Positions 1-7,671 of a DNA stretch of 25,969 bases are shown here, piece by piece. Origin of the DNA: Synergistaceae bacterium (lineage in GTDB: Bacteria; Synergistota; Synergistia; Synergistales; Synergistaceae); NCBI GenBank assembly GCA_030531285.1, contig JAUNNW010000003.1:1-25969 (forward strand), read 5' to 3'. Position 1 is the first letter of the stretch; each line of letters opens with the position of its first letter. The notes beneath the pieces are model-generated. The model searched no databases and was not told the origin of the DNA. It was given only the letters and a program-made list of their open reading frames with translations. A program made the translations under genes and the position numbers.

Positions 1-56
1 AGAAGTAATCCGAAGTGCAACAAAAAGTAACAAAAAGCAACAAAACAGAGGCAGAC

Positions 57-78
57 TGCCGAAATGTACATTTCGGCA
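57..78. repeat. 22-bp perfect palindrome
   Basis: A perfect inverted repeat with arms TGCCGAAATGT and ACATTTCGGCA and no spacer. It lies about 125 bases beyond the 3' end of the 817-residue membrane protein gene, inside a CAACAAAA-rich stretch (positions 19-45). On the minus strand it is followed only by a loose T-rich run, so it could be a poor terminator for the minus operon or a protein binding site at the island edge. Function is not established. Confidence 0.5.
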
Positions 79-202
79 ATCCAGCCTGCTGTTGACTGTA
101 CCAAAAAACAGATTCTGGTGTCACACCCAAGTCTAAATCACTACTACCAACAAAAACAGCCAAATTAGCTTAGTTGATGCAACAAGAAAATTTATTCTGT
201 TA

Positions 203-2656
203 CTATCTATTGTGTTTTGTGTTCTTTTGGGTCGGTTTTGCAATGCTATTCTTGCTATTGTTTTTAACTGTATCAATAACTTTTCCTGTTGCCGTTGCAA
301 TTTTATTTTCAACTTTTATACTCTCAACTTTAGCAAATGTATCAGGGGCAAGACAAGCACATAAACTGCCAATGACAACAAGAATAGCGATGAAACGAGT
401 CAGCAAAGTACATAACCACCAAAAACCTTTTTTAATACCGTAACGAGACTCTCCGGTACTAACAAGATATTTCATCACATACGCAGATGACCTTTTATAC
501 TCTTTTCTGCCATCGAATATCTCGCTTAATGTTCCTAAACATAATAGCACCATAATACAAACAACACCTTTGCCGCCAAACCACTTTAGATGGCTCCAGC
601 CAACATTCCTAATAAGATCTATTGCTGGAACAATACACAGAACAGGTGTTGCCCAACTCCAGCCATAAACATACTTATTGTAGGCATGTAGTTCACTACC
701 AGCGAAATTACATGCAAGCAAACAATACATAACAAAGAAAGCGATACCTTTCCAACCCCACCATGCATATTTATTCCATGAGGCAGTTATGACGAGTAGG
801 ATAACTAATACGACAATATGCTTAAGCACATATGCAAAATTTACGACACTAGCGTGTTCTTTAAAAACCTCAAATTCAGTCAAGTCTGCAATTATCGTAT
901 TTTCCTGTTTTGATACATTCACTACAGTGGAAGTTTCAGATTCCACACACCTATCATCCTCGGTTTCATTGTCCACATCTTCTAAATCATCTTCGTAATA
1001 TGCTGCATCCGCTGTTAAATACCCCAAAGTACGATTAAAACTGTTGCGTTCTCTATGCACATAGATTGCAGAACATACACCTATTAAGAACAGAACCAAG
1101 ATGATTGGTTTCCCGCATGCCCATGTCAATGCATTCCATCCAGTCGAATACAGAACGTCTATTATCGGTATAAAACACAATAGTGGCGTAATTCCACTAT
1201 GACATTGGGCATATTTTATATCTGAGTCAAACTCATTAACCTTAGTTGAACAGACATTCAATAATAAGAAAACAGCAAAAAATGCAATACCTTTATAGCC
1301 CACCCATGCAAACTTTCCCCAATTAAGCACAATCATAGCTAAAATTATAAAACTCGCTATATATGAACACACATACCACTTGTTTATAGGTCTTGCAATT
1401 TTTTTAAAGATTTTTTTCTGTTGTTCAATAAACTTATCAATACGTTCAGAGTAAAGTACTTTTAACGGGGCAGGCAAACTAGGACTATCTAAATATTCCT
1501 GCATAGCAACATAATATTTTGGATTTGATGTAAATTGATTATAACGTTGCTCAGTTTCAGCGGTTTCCGCAAAACTTTCGATATATCGTGGATCTTTTAG
1601 ACGTTCCGAAAGCATATCCCTATATTCCTGATCATAATCATACGTTTGTACTTTTTCCGCTTCAAGTTGCAATTGAGGTACTTTGTCAAGGTATGTTTCA
1701 TAAGTAATTTGGGTATCATTGGAAAGATCCCCGTTCTTTGTCAACATCGGTGCTGCAATTAAAGCTTTAACAGCACCTGCTAATGCACGTGTTACTGCAA
1801 TAAGTTCAAGGTCTTTGTCAGTTAGTTCTTCCCTTGGAACTGCAACTTCATTGTCACCAAATCTGTCACACAATACCTGGTCCAACAATTCAGTAGATGC
1901 TGAAAAATATTCATTCAGTTTTACAAGCAACTGACGAAACATCTCTGATTTTTTAGTTATAGAATCACACAGAATCTGTTTAGTTTCCATTTCTATAGCT
2001 TTCTTCTCAGCATCAGCATGTAAAACTTGAGCCTTTTCTAAATTTTCGTCAGCTTTTGTATCCGCTGAGAACGCAGTAAACAAGAATATAGGGGCTGCGA
2101 TAGCTGCAAATGGTGTAGCTGACATAGCTGCAGTAACTGTAGTGCCCGCTAGCCCTAATCCAAGTGAAAATTCCCCTGCCAAAATTAGTTCACCAGCTAT
2201 TGAAAGCGTACCCGCCATTATCGGCAAAGATCCAGATGCTGCCAATGCAATCAACGCACTTGAAGCGGCACTACCACCGCCAGAAGAAGTATTAGCATTA
2301 TATACTTCTTTCATTTTCTGCATGTCTAATATATCTTCTGGTCGTATAACTAAATTTGTTAACTCATCATTTTCATTATAATCCAATTTTATATGTTTTA
2401 CACGGTTATACGCTGACAAGAATAAATCCATTGATGTGTCCATGACAAGCTTCTTATCGCTACCCAAAGTTAATAGACCATCTTCTGCACAATGCTGTGC
2501 TTTTTCGAGTTTATTCTTCGCCGTATTAAAAATTTTATTTGCATCATCGCAAATCTTTTGTGCTTCCTTATTTTTGTCATTTGCACTCATGTGACCAGCA
2601 GCCCCAACTACACCCATCACTGCCGCTGCGCCCCAAACCAAAAATGGTAATGGCAT
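203..2656 (-). CDS. Large membrane protein with tandem duplicated membrane module, function unknown
   Basis: 817 residues, not assigned to a named family. The ATG at 2656 is preceded by a GGGGGA ribosome binding site. Residues 5-22 form a hydrophobic, alanine/glycine-rich segment. Residues 25-100 look helical and charged. Residues 125-197 are a glycine/alanine-rich hydrophobic region of glycine-zipper character, followed by a long charged helical stretch (200-420). Two related membrane modules follow, about 428-535 and 612-720. Both contain W-x-K-x-A-W-x-G-x-K-G-I-A-F-F, then TPxLCxxPxID, then GWxxLxW and a GK-hydrophobic segment. They are separated by an acidic linker (553-570). A further membrane segment lies near 745-770 and a lysine-rich tail ends the protein. 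It is the last gene of a four-gene AT-rich operon, 19 bases after the HNH-like gene. Pore formation or membrane sensing is only an inference. Confidence 0.85.
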   Translation of the reverse strand: MPLPFLVWGAAAVMGVVGAAGHMSANDKNKEAQKICDDANKIFNTAKNKLEKAQHCAEDGLLTLGSDKKLVMDTSMDLFLSAYNRVKHIKLDYNENDELTNLVIRPEDILDMQKMKEVYNANTSSGGGSAASSALIALAASGSLPIMAGTLSIAGELILAGEFSLGLGLAGTTVTAAMSATPFAAIAAPIFLFTAFSADTKADENLEKAQVLHADAEKKAIEMETKQILCDSITKKSEMFRQLLVKLNEYFSASTELLDQVLCDRFGDNEVAVPREELTDKDLELIAVTRALAGAVKALIAAPMLTKNGDLSNDTQITYETYLDKVPQLQLEAEKVQTYDYDQEYRDMLSERLKDPRYIESFAETAETEQRYNQFTSNPKYYVAMQEYLDSPSLPAPLKVLYSERIDKFIEQQKKIFKKIARPINKWYVCSYIASFIILAMIVLNWGKFAWVGYKGIAFFAVFLLLNVCSTKVNEFDSDIKYAQCHSGITPLLCFIPIIDVLYSTGWNALTWACGKPIILVLFLIGVCSAIYVHRERNSFNRTLGYLTADAAYYEDDLEDVDNETEDDRCVESETSTVVNVSKQENTIIADLTEFEVFKEHASVVNFAYVLKHIVVLVILLVITASWNKYAWWGWKGIAFFVMYCLLACNFAGSELHAYNKYVYGWSWATPVLCIVPAIDLIRNVGWSHLKWFGGKGVVCIMVLLCLGTLSEIFDGRKEYKRSSAYVMKYLVSTGESRYGIKKGFWWLCTLLTRFIAILVVIGSLCACLAPDTFAKVESIKVENKIATATGKVIDTVKNNSKNSIAKPTQKNTKHNR

Positions 2657-2675
2657 ACGATCATCCCCCTATTTG

Positions 2676-4121
2676 TTATAAAACATCAATAGCATCGTCT
2701 GCTAAATATGTCTTAAACTCTTGCATATTTCTGTATTTTACTGTACCTCCAAGTTTTTCTGCTATAGTATTTGCGCTGGTTATGACTCCTTCGGCATCTC
2801 CACTGCTAAAAGCACAATCAAGTCGCCCAATCGCCTCATTAAAACACTCTCGGCAGTCCTGGAAATAATACTCAGAGTACTTTATCAACTGATCACGGTT
2901 AATCTTCATCTGTTCTGCAATCTGATGATATTCTTCTATAAGCCGAAGTCTTTCTTGATGTTCCAACTCTTTGTTTCGTAAGACATCAATTAATGAATGA
3001 AACATATTGCTCGTAATTGCGGAACCAATCAACGCACCAATGGCAGCACCAACAGCAGGAATCGGTATTAAAGCTTGACCTACCATCATAGAATATCCTG
3101 CAGTTGCAATATTTAACCCTCTTTCGCCAAATCCCAAAACAAATTCTTGCGATGAAATTTCACCTTTACTCAAACGCTTAAACAAATCACCAAACTGCAT
3201 AACACTAACAATTACTTTTGCCGGTACATTGGACTTCTGTAGCGACTGCAAGAATTTTGATGATGACGAAGACAAAGTGTGACCAATGACAGTAGCATTT
3301 CCTCCAACTAAATACGCTACACCAGCAGCTTTTGTCGTATCTTTAGCTGTATCAACGAGAGCATTTGCAGCATCTTTATCTCCATTCATTACAGCACGCA
3401 TATTTTGAATAGCAGACATAGCAAACGTTAATTCACTAGCGTTACTCGCTGCCTTTATACCTGCCTCATGCCCAGTTTGAACAATGTTTTTAGCTGCTTT
3501 CAGATTTAGCTTTGTTTCGATGTTTGAATGTGCTTTTCTACCAGCCTCTATTGCCTTTTCTTTGCTTTCAGATGATATTTTGACCTTTGTCTTCTTTAAG
3601 TATTCATCATCTGTAACAAATTCCTCTTCCGTCCTTCCTCGTTTTGCGTTGTTATGAGATCTGCTGATAAGTTGCATATTATCTTCATCGTTTGCAACTC
3701 TTTTAAGATCATCCTGCGTCGTCCAAACATCTTTATTGTGCTCTTGGTGAATCTTATGCAATGGGGTCGTATGGTCGCTCTCTGCAAGATGTTCCTGCCA
3801 TTTTGAGCCAAATCTTTGTTTTGCTTCTGCCTTTGTAAGTACTAATTCTTTATTGCTATATGGATCTTTGACCCTAACATTATTTTTAAACGCCCCAATT
3901 TTAACATCTCTCATTGCACTACTGTCCTCGTATGCTCTCCTATCATACACGGGCTGTTTAGCAAAATGGGCATTTGCTTGTTCAACAGACAGTTTAGCAC
4001 TTTCCATGGATGAAACTGCAGTAGCAGAATCAACACTAATTTGATCCCGTTTTTTCTGTTCTTCTCCTACAGCAGCTTCTTTCTTTTTAGAAGACGTTAA
4101 AAGTGAAACAAGCCAGTCCAT
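2676..4121 (-). CDS. HNH-nuclease-like protein with C-terminal glycine-rich hydrophobic segment
   Basis: 481 residues. Residues 85-165 resemble the HNH fold of bacterial toxin-type nucleases: KDPYSNKELVLTKAEA, then DH at 116-117 in SDHTTPLHKIH, then NDEDNMQLISRS with N148 and a SHNNAKRGRT motif at 155-164. The DHxxPL, DN and N-x-x-K arrangement is what suggests metal-dependent nuclease activity. The rest is alpha-helical. A segment at 341-373 is rich in G, A, I and P (VGQALIPIPAVGAAIGALIG) and could insert in a membrane or pack as a glycine zipper. The N-terminus (1-60) is charged and may be a linker or targeting region. It sits between the TerB-like gene (15 bases upstream) and the membrane protein gene. 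The upstream ribosome binding site is weak (AAAGG). The nuclease call is by motif only; the target is unknown. Confidence 0.8.
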   Translation of the reverse strand: MDWLVSLLTSSKKKEAAVGEEQKKRDQISVDSATAVSSMESAKLSVEQANAHFAKQPVYDRRAYEDSSAMRDVKIGAFKNNVRVKDPYSNKELVLTKAEAKQRFGSKWQEHLAESDHTTPLHKIHQEHNKDVWTTQDDLKRVANDEDNMQLISRSHNNAKRGRTEEEFVTDDEYLKKTKVKISSESKEKAIEAGRKAHSNIETKLNLKAAKNIVQTGHEAGIKAASNASELTFAMSAIQNMRAVMNGDKDAANALVDTAKDTTKAAGVAYLVGGNATVIGHTLSSSSSKFLQSLQKSNVPAKVIVSVMQFGDLFKRLSKGEISSQEFVLGFGERGLNIATAGYSMMVGQALIPIPAVGAAIGALIGSAITSNMFHSLIDVLRNKELEHQERLRLIEEYHQIAEQMKINRDQLIKYSEYYFQDCRECFNEAIGRLDCAFSSGDAEGVITSANTIAEKLGGTVKYRNMQEFKTYLADDAIDVL

Positions 4122-4136
4122 AACTCATTTCTGCCT

Positions 4137-4538
4137 TTATAGTACCAAAGAAATCATTTTACTTTGGATTTCAAGATATTTGTTGATACAATCTTCACAT
4201 TCAGAAATAAAACTAATTGGGACATCAAACGCAACTGCAAGAGTTTCTAAAAACTCTCTTTCTTTTGTGTCAAAATTATTATCACACATCGCAAGCCCAA
4301 CTAACTCAAGAATAAAAATCTTTCTTTCTTTAATACTCGAATTAGATTTAAATTCCTGTATTTTAATTTGGTTAAATTCTGCAATTTGTTGGCGATTATA
4401 TGGAATATTCATTTCATTACAATAAAGAACTAGCATAGCTTCTTCGTCAGAACTAAAATCATTATCAATTGATGCTATATGCATGGCAAATGTAAGGAAT
4501 TGTCGTTTTTGCGTTTCGTTTAGTTGTTGTAAAAACAT
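4137..4538 (-). CDS. TerB-like protein
   Basis: 133 residues, all predicted helical and acidic, with no signal peptide. It shows the two-half TerB pattern: a first helix pair with SIDNDFSSDEEAMLVLYCNEM and a second with MCDNNFDTKEREFLETLAVAFDV, each with the D-x-x-F-x-x-x-E signature of the TerB/TerB-like fold (family knowledge). TerB domains are thought to act at the inner membrane face in metal-dependent stress or phage-response complexes. The ATG at 4538 follows a GGGGG-type ribosome binding site and lies 5 bases after the YkgJ-like gene, so the two are very likely co-translated. It could link the downstream HNH-like and membrane proteins, which is an inference from neighbourhood. Confidence 0.75.
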   Translation of the reverse strand: MFLQQLNETQKRQFLTFAMHIASIDNDFSSDEEAMLVLYCNEMNIPYNRQQIAEFNQIKIQEFKSNSSIKERKIFILELVGLAMCDNNFDTKEREFLETLAVAFDVPISFISECEDCINKYLEIQSKMISLVL

Positions 4539-4543
4539 AAGTA

Positions 4544-4816
4544 CTACCCCCTATTTTTTTTTAGTGCACTACATATTGCATAATTCACTTTATAATATTC
4601 TTCTCGGGATAACTTACTAGAAAAAAATTTTTCGTAACACTCACCTACTCTACATAATAGCGGACGTCTATTATAAATAGAGCAAAGATTTCCATTTAGA
4701 TACTTACAGATACCATCGCCTCTGTCCAAAAATTTATAAATTTCAGAGTTGTTTAGATTTCTGCAACATTCACCACATTGGCTACATTCAAATTCTATTT
4801 CCTTATTGGTATCCAC
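4544..4816 (-). CDS. YkgJ-family cysteine-cluster protein
   Basis: 90 residues. The CxxCxxCC motif (C11, C14, C17, C18) followed by a C-x(6)-C pair and a late RRPLLCRVGEC motif is typical of the YkgJ family of small putative zinc or iron-sulfur binding proteins. The start is a GTG at 4816, chosen because GGAGG lies 10 bases upstream. It is the first gene of the AT-rich minus-strand operon; a promoter with TATAAT is seen at 4927-4932. In other systems YkgJ-type proteins are suspected of metal-dependent protein modification, but no reaction is established. Its role next to TerB and HNH proteins is unknown. Confidence 0.8.
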   Translation of the reverse strand: MDTNKEIEFECSQCGECCRNLNNSEIYKFLDRGDGICKYLNGNLCSIYNRRPLLCRVGECYEKFFSSKLSREEYYKVNYAICSALKKNRG

Positions 4817-4926
4817 AAAACCGTAACCTCCATAGCTACTAAATTAATTTTGTGTTTCGTAATTGCCACCCATATGTCCTGTAGTTTTCCTGACTTCCGT
4901 CTCGGCATTTCTGCCCTTGCAAGTAT

Positions 4927-4954
4927 ATTATAACCTATTTAGTTATTTACGCAA
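4927..4954 (-). promoter_or_regulatory. Promoter of the YkgJ-TerB-HNH-membrane operon
   Basis: On the minus strand TTGCGT (4954-4949) and TATAAT (4932-4927) are separated by 16 bases. Transcription would start near 4920 and leave a leader of about 100 bases before the GTG at 4816. The region between this promoter and the divergent XRE gene is the only sizeable gap at the head of the operon, so the XRE protein could bind here. Confidence 0.6.
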
Positions 4955-5017
4955 TATTTTTCTGCAATACTAATTATAGAATTTTCATTTTAAAATTTTT
5001 GTTGAGGTGGACAGAGT

Positions 5018-5245
5018 ATGGAACATAGGTTTGAGCAGGAATATAAGATGGTCGGCTTGAAGATTGCGTATTTTCGCAAGTTGCGCGGTTTCACTCAGGA
5101 GCAGCTTGCCGAGCGGCTTGGCGTCGCAACTTCGTATATCGGTCAGATTGAAGCCGCCGGTATGTACAAGCCTATTTCTCTTACCACTCTGTTCCGTATT
5201 TCACAGGCTCTTGATACGCCTCCCCACAGGTTTCTTGATTTCTGA
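5018..5245 (+). CDS. XRE-family helix-turn-helix regulator
   Basis: 75 residues that consist almost only of a Cro/CI-type helix-turn-helix: KIAYFRKLRGFTQEQLAERLGVATSYIGQIEAA, then a third helix with LTTLFRISQALD. The ATG at 5018 has a GAGGTGG ribosome binding site 7-13 bases upstream. It is divergent from the YkgJ-led operon (start codons about 200 bases apart) and convergent with the WYL regulator (8 bases between stop codons). Such single-domain proteins are usually repressors. Control of the divergent AT-rich operon is a reasonable guess, not shown. Confidence 0.85.
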   Translation: MEHRFEQEYKMVGLKIAYFRKLRGFTQEQLAERLGVATSYIGQIEAAGMYKPISLTTLFRISQALDTPPHRFLDF

Positions 5246-5253
5246 TTTTTTTG

Positions 5254-6228
5254 TCAGTTTTTCTTCGCCGTGCACAGCTCGTATTGTACGTCGCTTATTA
5301 AGTCGCCCTGACTTCGCAGCCACATTTCTATGCCTTTGCCGAATACTTCTGCTTGCACTACGCTGCGTTTTCCTTCCTGTTGCAGGATTTTTGCCGTTGG
5401 CAGTCTGTCAAGCACCGCGTCGATGTAGTCTCCGGTGTAGGTGAATCGCACTTTTTGCAGTTTTCCGCCGTACATAAATTGCACCCGTTTTCTGAATTCG
5501 CCTTCCTGAAAGCGGTCTTTGTAGGGCACTGAGTATTTTTCTTTGCTGATTTTAAGCGATAGTATACGGTCGATTCTGTATATGGTGGGAAAGGCGTCGT
5601 TTATGACGTCAAATGTTTCCTGCACCTTTTTGTCTTGTATAAATGCCGTGAGGTAAAAGTAGTATTCGGAGAACATTATGGCAGCAGGAAGCAGCCGGCG
5701 TTTGACGATTTTGCCGTCTTTTGGGCGCAGATATTTAATGTCCAGATAGCATTTGTCTTTCAACGCCTTTGCTATGTCCCACATTTTGCTCATAAATTCA
5801 TCTCCGTGACGGGGTTCCGCGTAGTGGTAGATTTCGTTTTTGAGCATATCTTTTACCGTGGCGCGGTCTTTCGGATAGCAGGAGTCTATGATTTTGTCTA
5901 TTATTTCCGCCATTGCGGTTTTTGACAGGGCGCGGGAGTCGAGCAGTATTTTTGCTATCGCAAGCGTTTCAGCGCCGTCAAAGTTGAGTTTTGTTTTGGA
6001 TTGCAGGCGGAAGCCTTTTTCTCCGGCGTCGTACACAACGTCGAGATAGCCGTTGTTTTCCGCGTTGTTTGCGAGGTAGCCGCGTATTTCGTCTATGTCG
6101 CGCTGCACAGAGCGCGCGCTTACGCCGTAGCGTTCGGCTTCTGCCGCTTTGTTCACTGTTCCTCCTCCGCGCAACTTTGTGTAGATGTCAAGCACCCGCT
6201 CAAGCTTCTCAGTGGCTTCCATTTTCAT
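5254..6228 (-). CDS. WYL-domain transcriptional regulator
   Basis: 324 residues from the ATG at 6228, which has AAGGTG 6 bases upstream. A longer in-frame start at 6264 would place a TATAAT (6249-6254) inside the coding region and is less likely. The N-terminus holds a winged helix-turn-helix (ERYGVSARSVQRDIDEIRGYL). The middle and C-terminal parts match the DeoR-like WYL architecture: YLDIKYLRPKDGKIVKRRLLPAAIMFSEYYFYLTAF is the WYL core, and a WCX-type C-terminal domain follows with the repeat YTGDYIDAVLDRLP. WYL domains sense nucleic-acid or nucleotide ligands in several systems, including defence islands. Which genes it controls is not evident; it may be autoregulated. Confidence 0.85.
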   Translation of the reverse strand: MKMEATEKLERVLDIYTKLRGGGTVNKAAEAERYGVSARSVQRDIDEIRGYLANNAENNGYLDVVYDAGEKGFRLQSKTKLNFDGAETLAIAKILLDSRALSKTAMAEIIDKIIDSCYPKDRATVKDMLKNEIYHYAEPRHGDEFMSKMWDIAKALKDKCYLDIKYLRPKDGKIVKRRLLPAAIMFSEYYFYLTAFIQDKKVQETFDVINDAFPTIYRIDRILSLKISKEKYSVPYKDRFQEGEFRKRVQFMYGGKLQKVRFTYTGDYIDAVLDRLPTAKILQQEGKRSVVQAEVFGKGIEMWLRSQGDLISDVQYELCTAKKN

Positions 6229-6335
6229 TTCTATCACCTTCCGGAGTTTATTATACACGGGCAAGTGGACAAACGTGTGTCATTCCAAAAAGTTTTTTGC
6301 TGAATTTTGATAATTTTGCCTCAGTCTACGGCAAT

Positions 6336-6360
6336 AAAAAAACGGCGAAGACCGCCGTTA
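6336..6360 (-). terminator. Terminator of the corC-like gene / copA-corC train
   Basis: On the minus strand AACGGCG and CGCCGTT arms (6359-6353 and 6347-6341) enclose a 5-base loop and run into seven T. The stop codon of the CNNM/CorC gene lies at the foot of the stem. This is a typical intrinsic terminator. Confidence 0.85.
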
Positions 6361-7632
6361 TTCGTTATCTTCTCTGCCGGGGAAATTTTTCAGCCGAACT
6401 TCGAGCACCCTGTGTTTTTGTACGTCAAGCACGTGAAAATCCCATGTTTTGTAACTTATGGTTTCGCCTGCGTTTGGGAAATTGCCGGAAAGTTCAAGCA
6501 CCATGCCCGCAAGTGTGTCAACTTCGTCAAATTCGTCGCTGAACGGATAGTCAACAGTGTCGGACAAGTCTTCAAGATTAACCTGTCCTTGAGCAAGCCA
6601 GCAGTTTTCGCTTTCCTGCTGAATTTCAGGCGTTTCTCGGTCGTATTCGTCTTGTATGTCGCCGATTATTTCTTCTATAAGGTCTTCAAGCGTGATAATT
6701 CCCGCTGTCCCTCCGTATTCGTCGACAACGATTGCAATGTGTTTTTTTGATTTTTTCATCGTTTCAAGCGCTTCGTCCGTTTTCATCGTTTCAGGGACAA
6801 ACATGGGCTTGCGCATGAGTTCCGCGATTGTTTTTTTCTGGCCTCCGGCAAGCAGCGTCAGCAGGTCTTTTGCGTAGAGCACTCCGCGTATTTCGTCTAA
6901 ATCTTCGGCGTAGACGGGTATTCTTGAGTGTCCGGATTTCAGCGAAAGCCGCACCGCTTCTTCAATGCTGCTGGTGATTTCTATGGCTTTCACGTCAACG
7001 CGCGGCACCATAACTTCGGAAACTTTTGTTTCTTCAAAGTCTATTATGCTGTGTATCATTTCGCTTTCGTCTTCGTCAAGCACGCCGCTTTCGCTGCCTT
7101 CAGCGACTATGTGTTCAAGTTCTTCGCGCGATGCAAGCCCGTTGTATGAAGAGAGTTTCTTGCCGCTGATTTTTTCGACAAGCGACAACACCGACTGAAT
7201 GACAAATATCATCGGCCAAAGCAGTACGCGCAGCTTCAGAAGTATCGGAAGGCTGCGCATGAGAACGCTGTCCTGCTCGGAAATTGCGATGTTTTTCGGC
7301 AGCACTTCGCAGAAAACAACGATTAAGGCAGTCATAACGAAGACCGACCACGCTGCTCCCACAGCTCCGAAAAGTTTTATGGCAAGAGCGGTCGCGACCG
7401 CCGAAGCAGCGATGTTGACAAGATTGTTGCCTATGAGGGTTATGTTAATGGCGTTTGAAATGTTTTCGCTGAGCCAAACAAGCCCTTTTCTTCTCTCGGG
7501 ATATTCGTCCGCAAGAGCAAGAAGCTTTCCTTTTGTTGAGGCTGTGATTGAGGTTTCCGCCGCGCTGAAAAAGTTTGAAAGCGCAAGCATAAGTAACAGT
7601 AAAAGCAAACTGGCTGACAAGTCCGTATCCAC
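6358..7632 (-). CDS. CNNM/CorC-family transporter (DUF21-CBS-CorC)
   Basis: 424 residues starting at a GTG (7632) with AGGAG 10 bases upstream. The N-terminal part (about 1-145) is the DUF21/CNNM membrane domain with the FFSAAETSITAS start and at least three membrane helices. Two CBS domains follow (about 190-310), recognisable from VMVPRVDVKAIE, SRIPVYAEDLDEIRGVLYAKDLL and VVDEYGGTAGIITLEDLIEEIIGDIQDEYD. The C-terminus (about 335-415) is the CorC/HlyC domain. The family exports Mg2+ or Co2+ or controls Mg2+ homeostasis at the inner membrane; 'hemolysin' annotations are historical. It is the last gene of the minus-strand train and lies 39 bases after hydF. Confidence 0.9.
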   Translation of the reverse strand: MDTDLSASLLLLLLMLALSNFFSAAETSITASTKGKLLALADEYPERRKGLVWLSENISNAINITLIGNNLVNIAASAVATALAIKLFGAVGAAWSVFVMTALIVVFCEVLPKNIAISEQDSVLMRSLPILLKLRVLLWPMIFVIQSVLSLVEKISGKKLSSYNGLASREELEHIVAEGSESGVLDEDESEMIHSIIDFEETKVSEVMVPRVDVKAIEITSSIEEAVRLSLKSGHSRIPVYAEDLDEIRGVLYAKDLLTLLAGGQKKTIAELMRKPMFVPETMKTDEALETMKKSKKHIAIVVDEYGGTAGIITLEDLIEEIIGDIQDEYDRETPEIQQESENCWLAQGQVNLEDLSDTVDYPFSDEFDEVDTLAGMVLELSGNFPNAGETISYKTWDFHVLDVQKHRVLEVRLKNFPGREDNE

Positions 7633-7671
7633 TAAAATTCAACTCCTGTTTATTGGCGCTTGGTGATATTA

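Noticed and set aside
174..443. 89-codon hydrophobic plus-strand frame
   Set aside because: It is the shadow of the tail of the 817-residue minus-strand gene and has no ribosome binding site.
4817..5017. tRNA or riboswitch in the gap between the YkgJ-led operon and the XRE gene
   Set aside because: No cloverleaf or known riboswitch fold could be drawn; the gap is explained by divergent promoters and a leader of about 100 bases.
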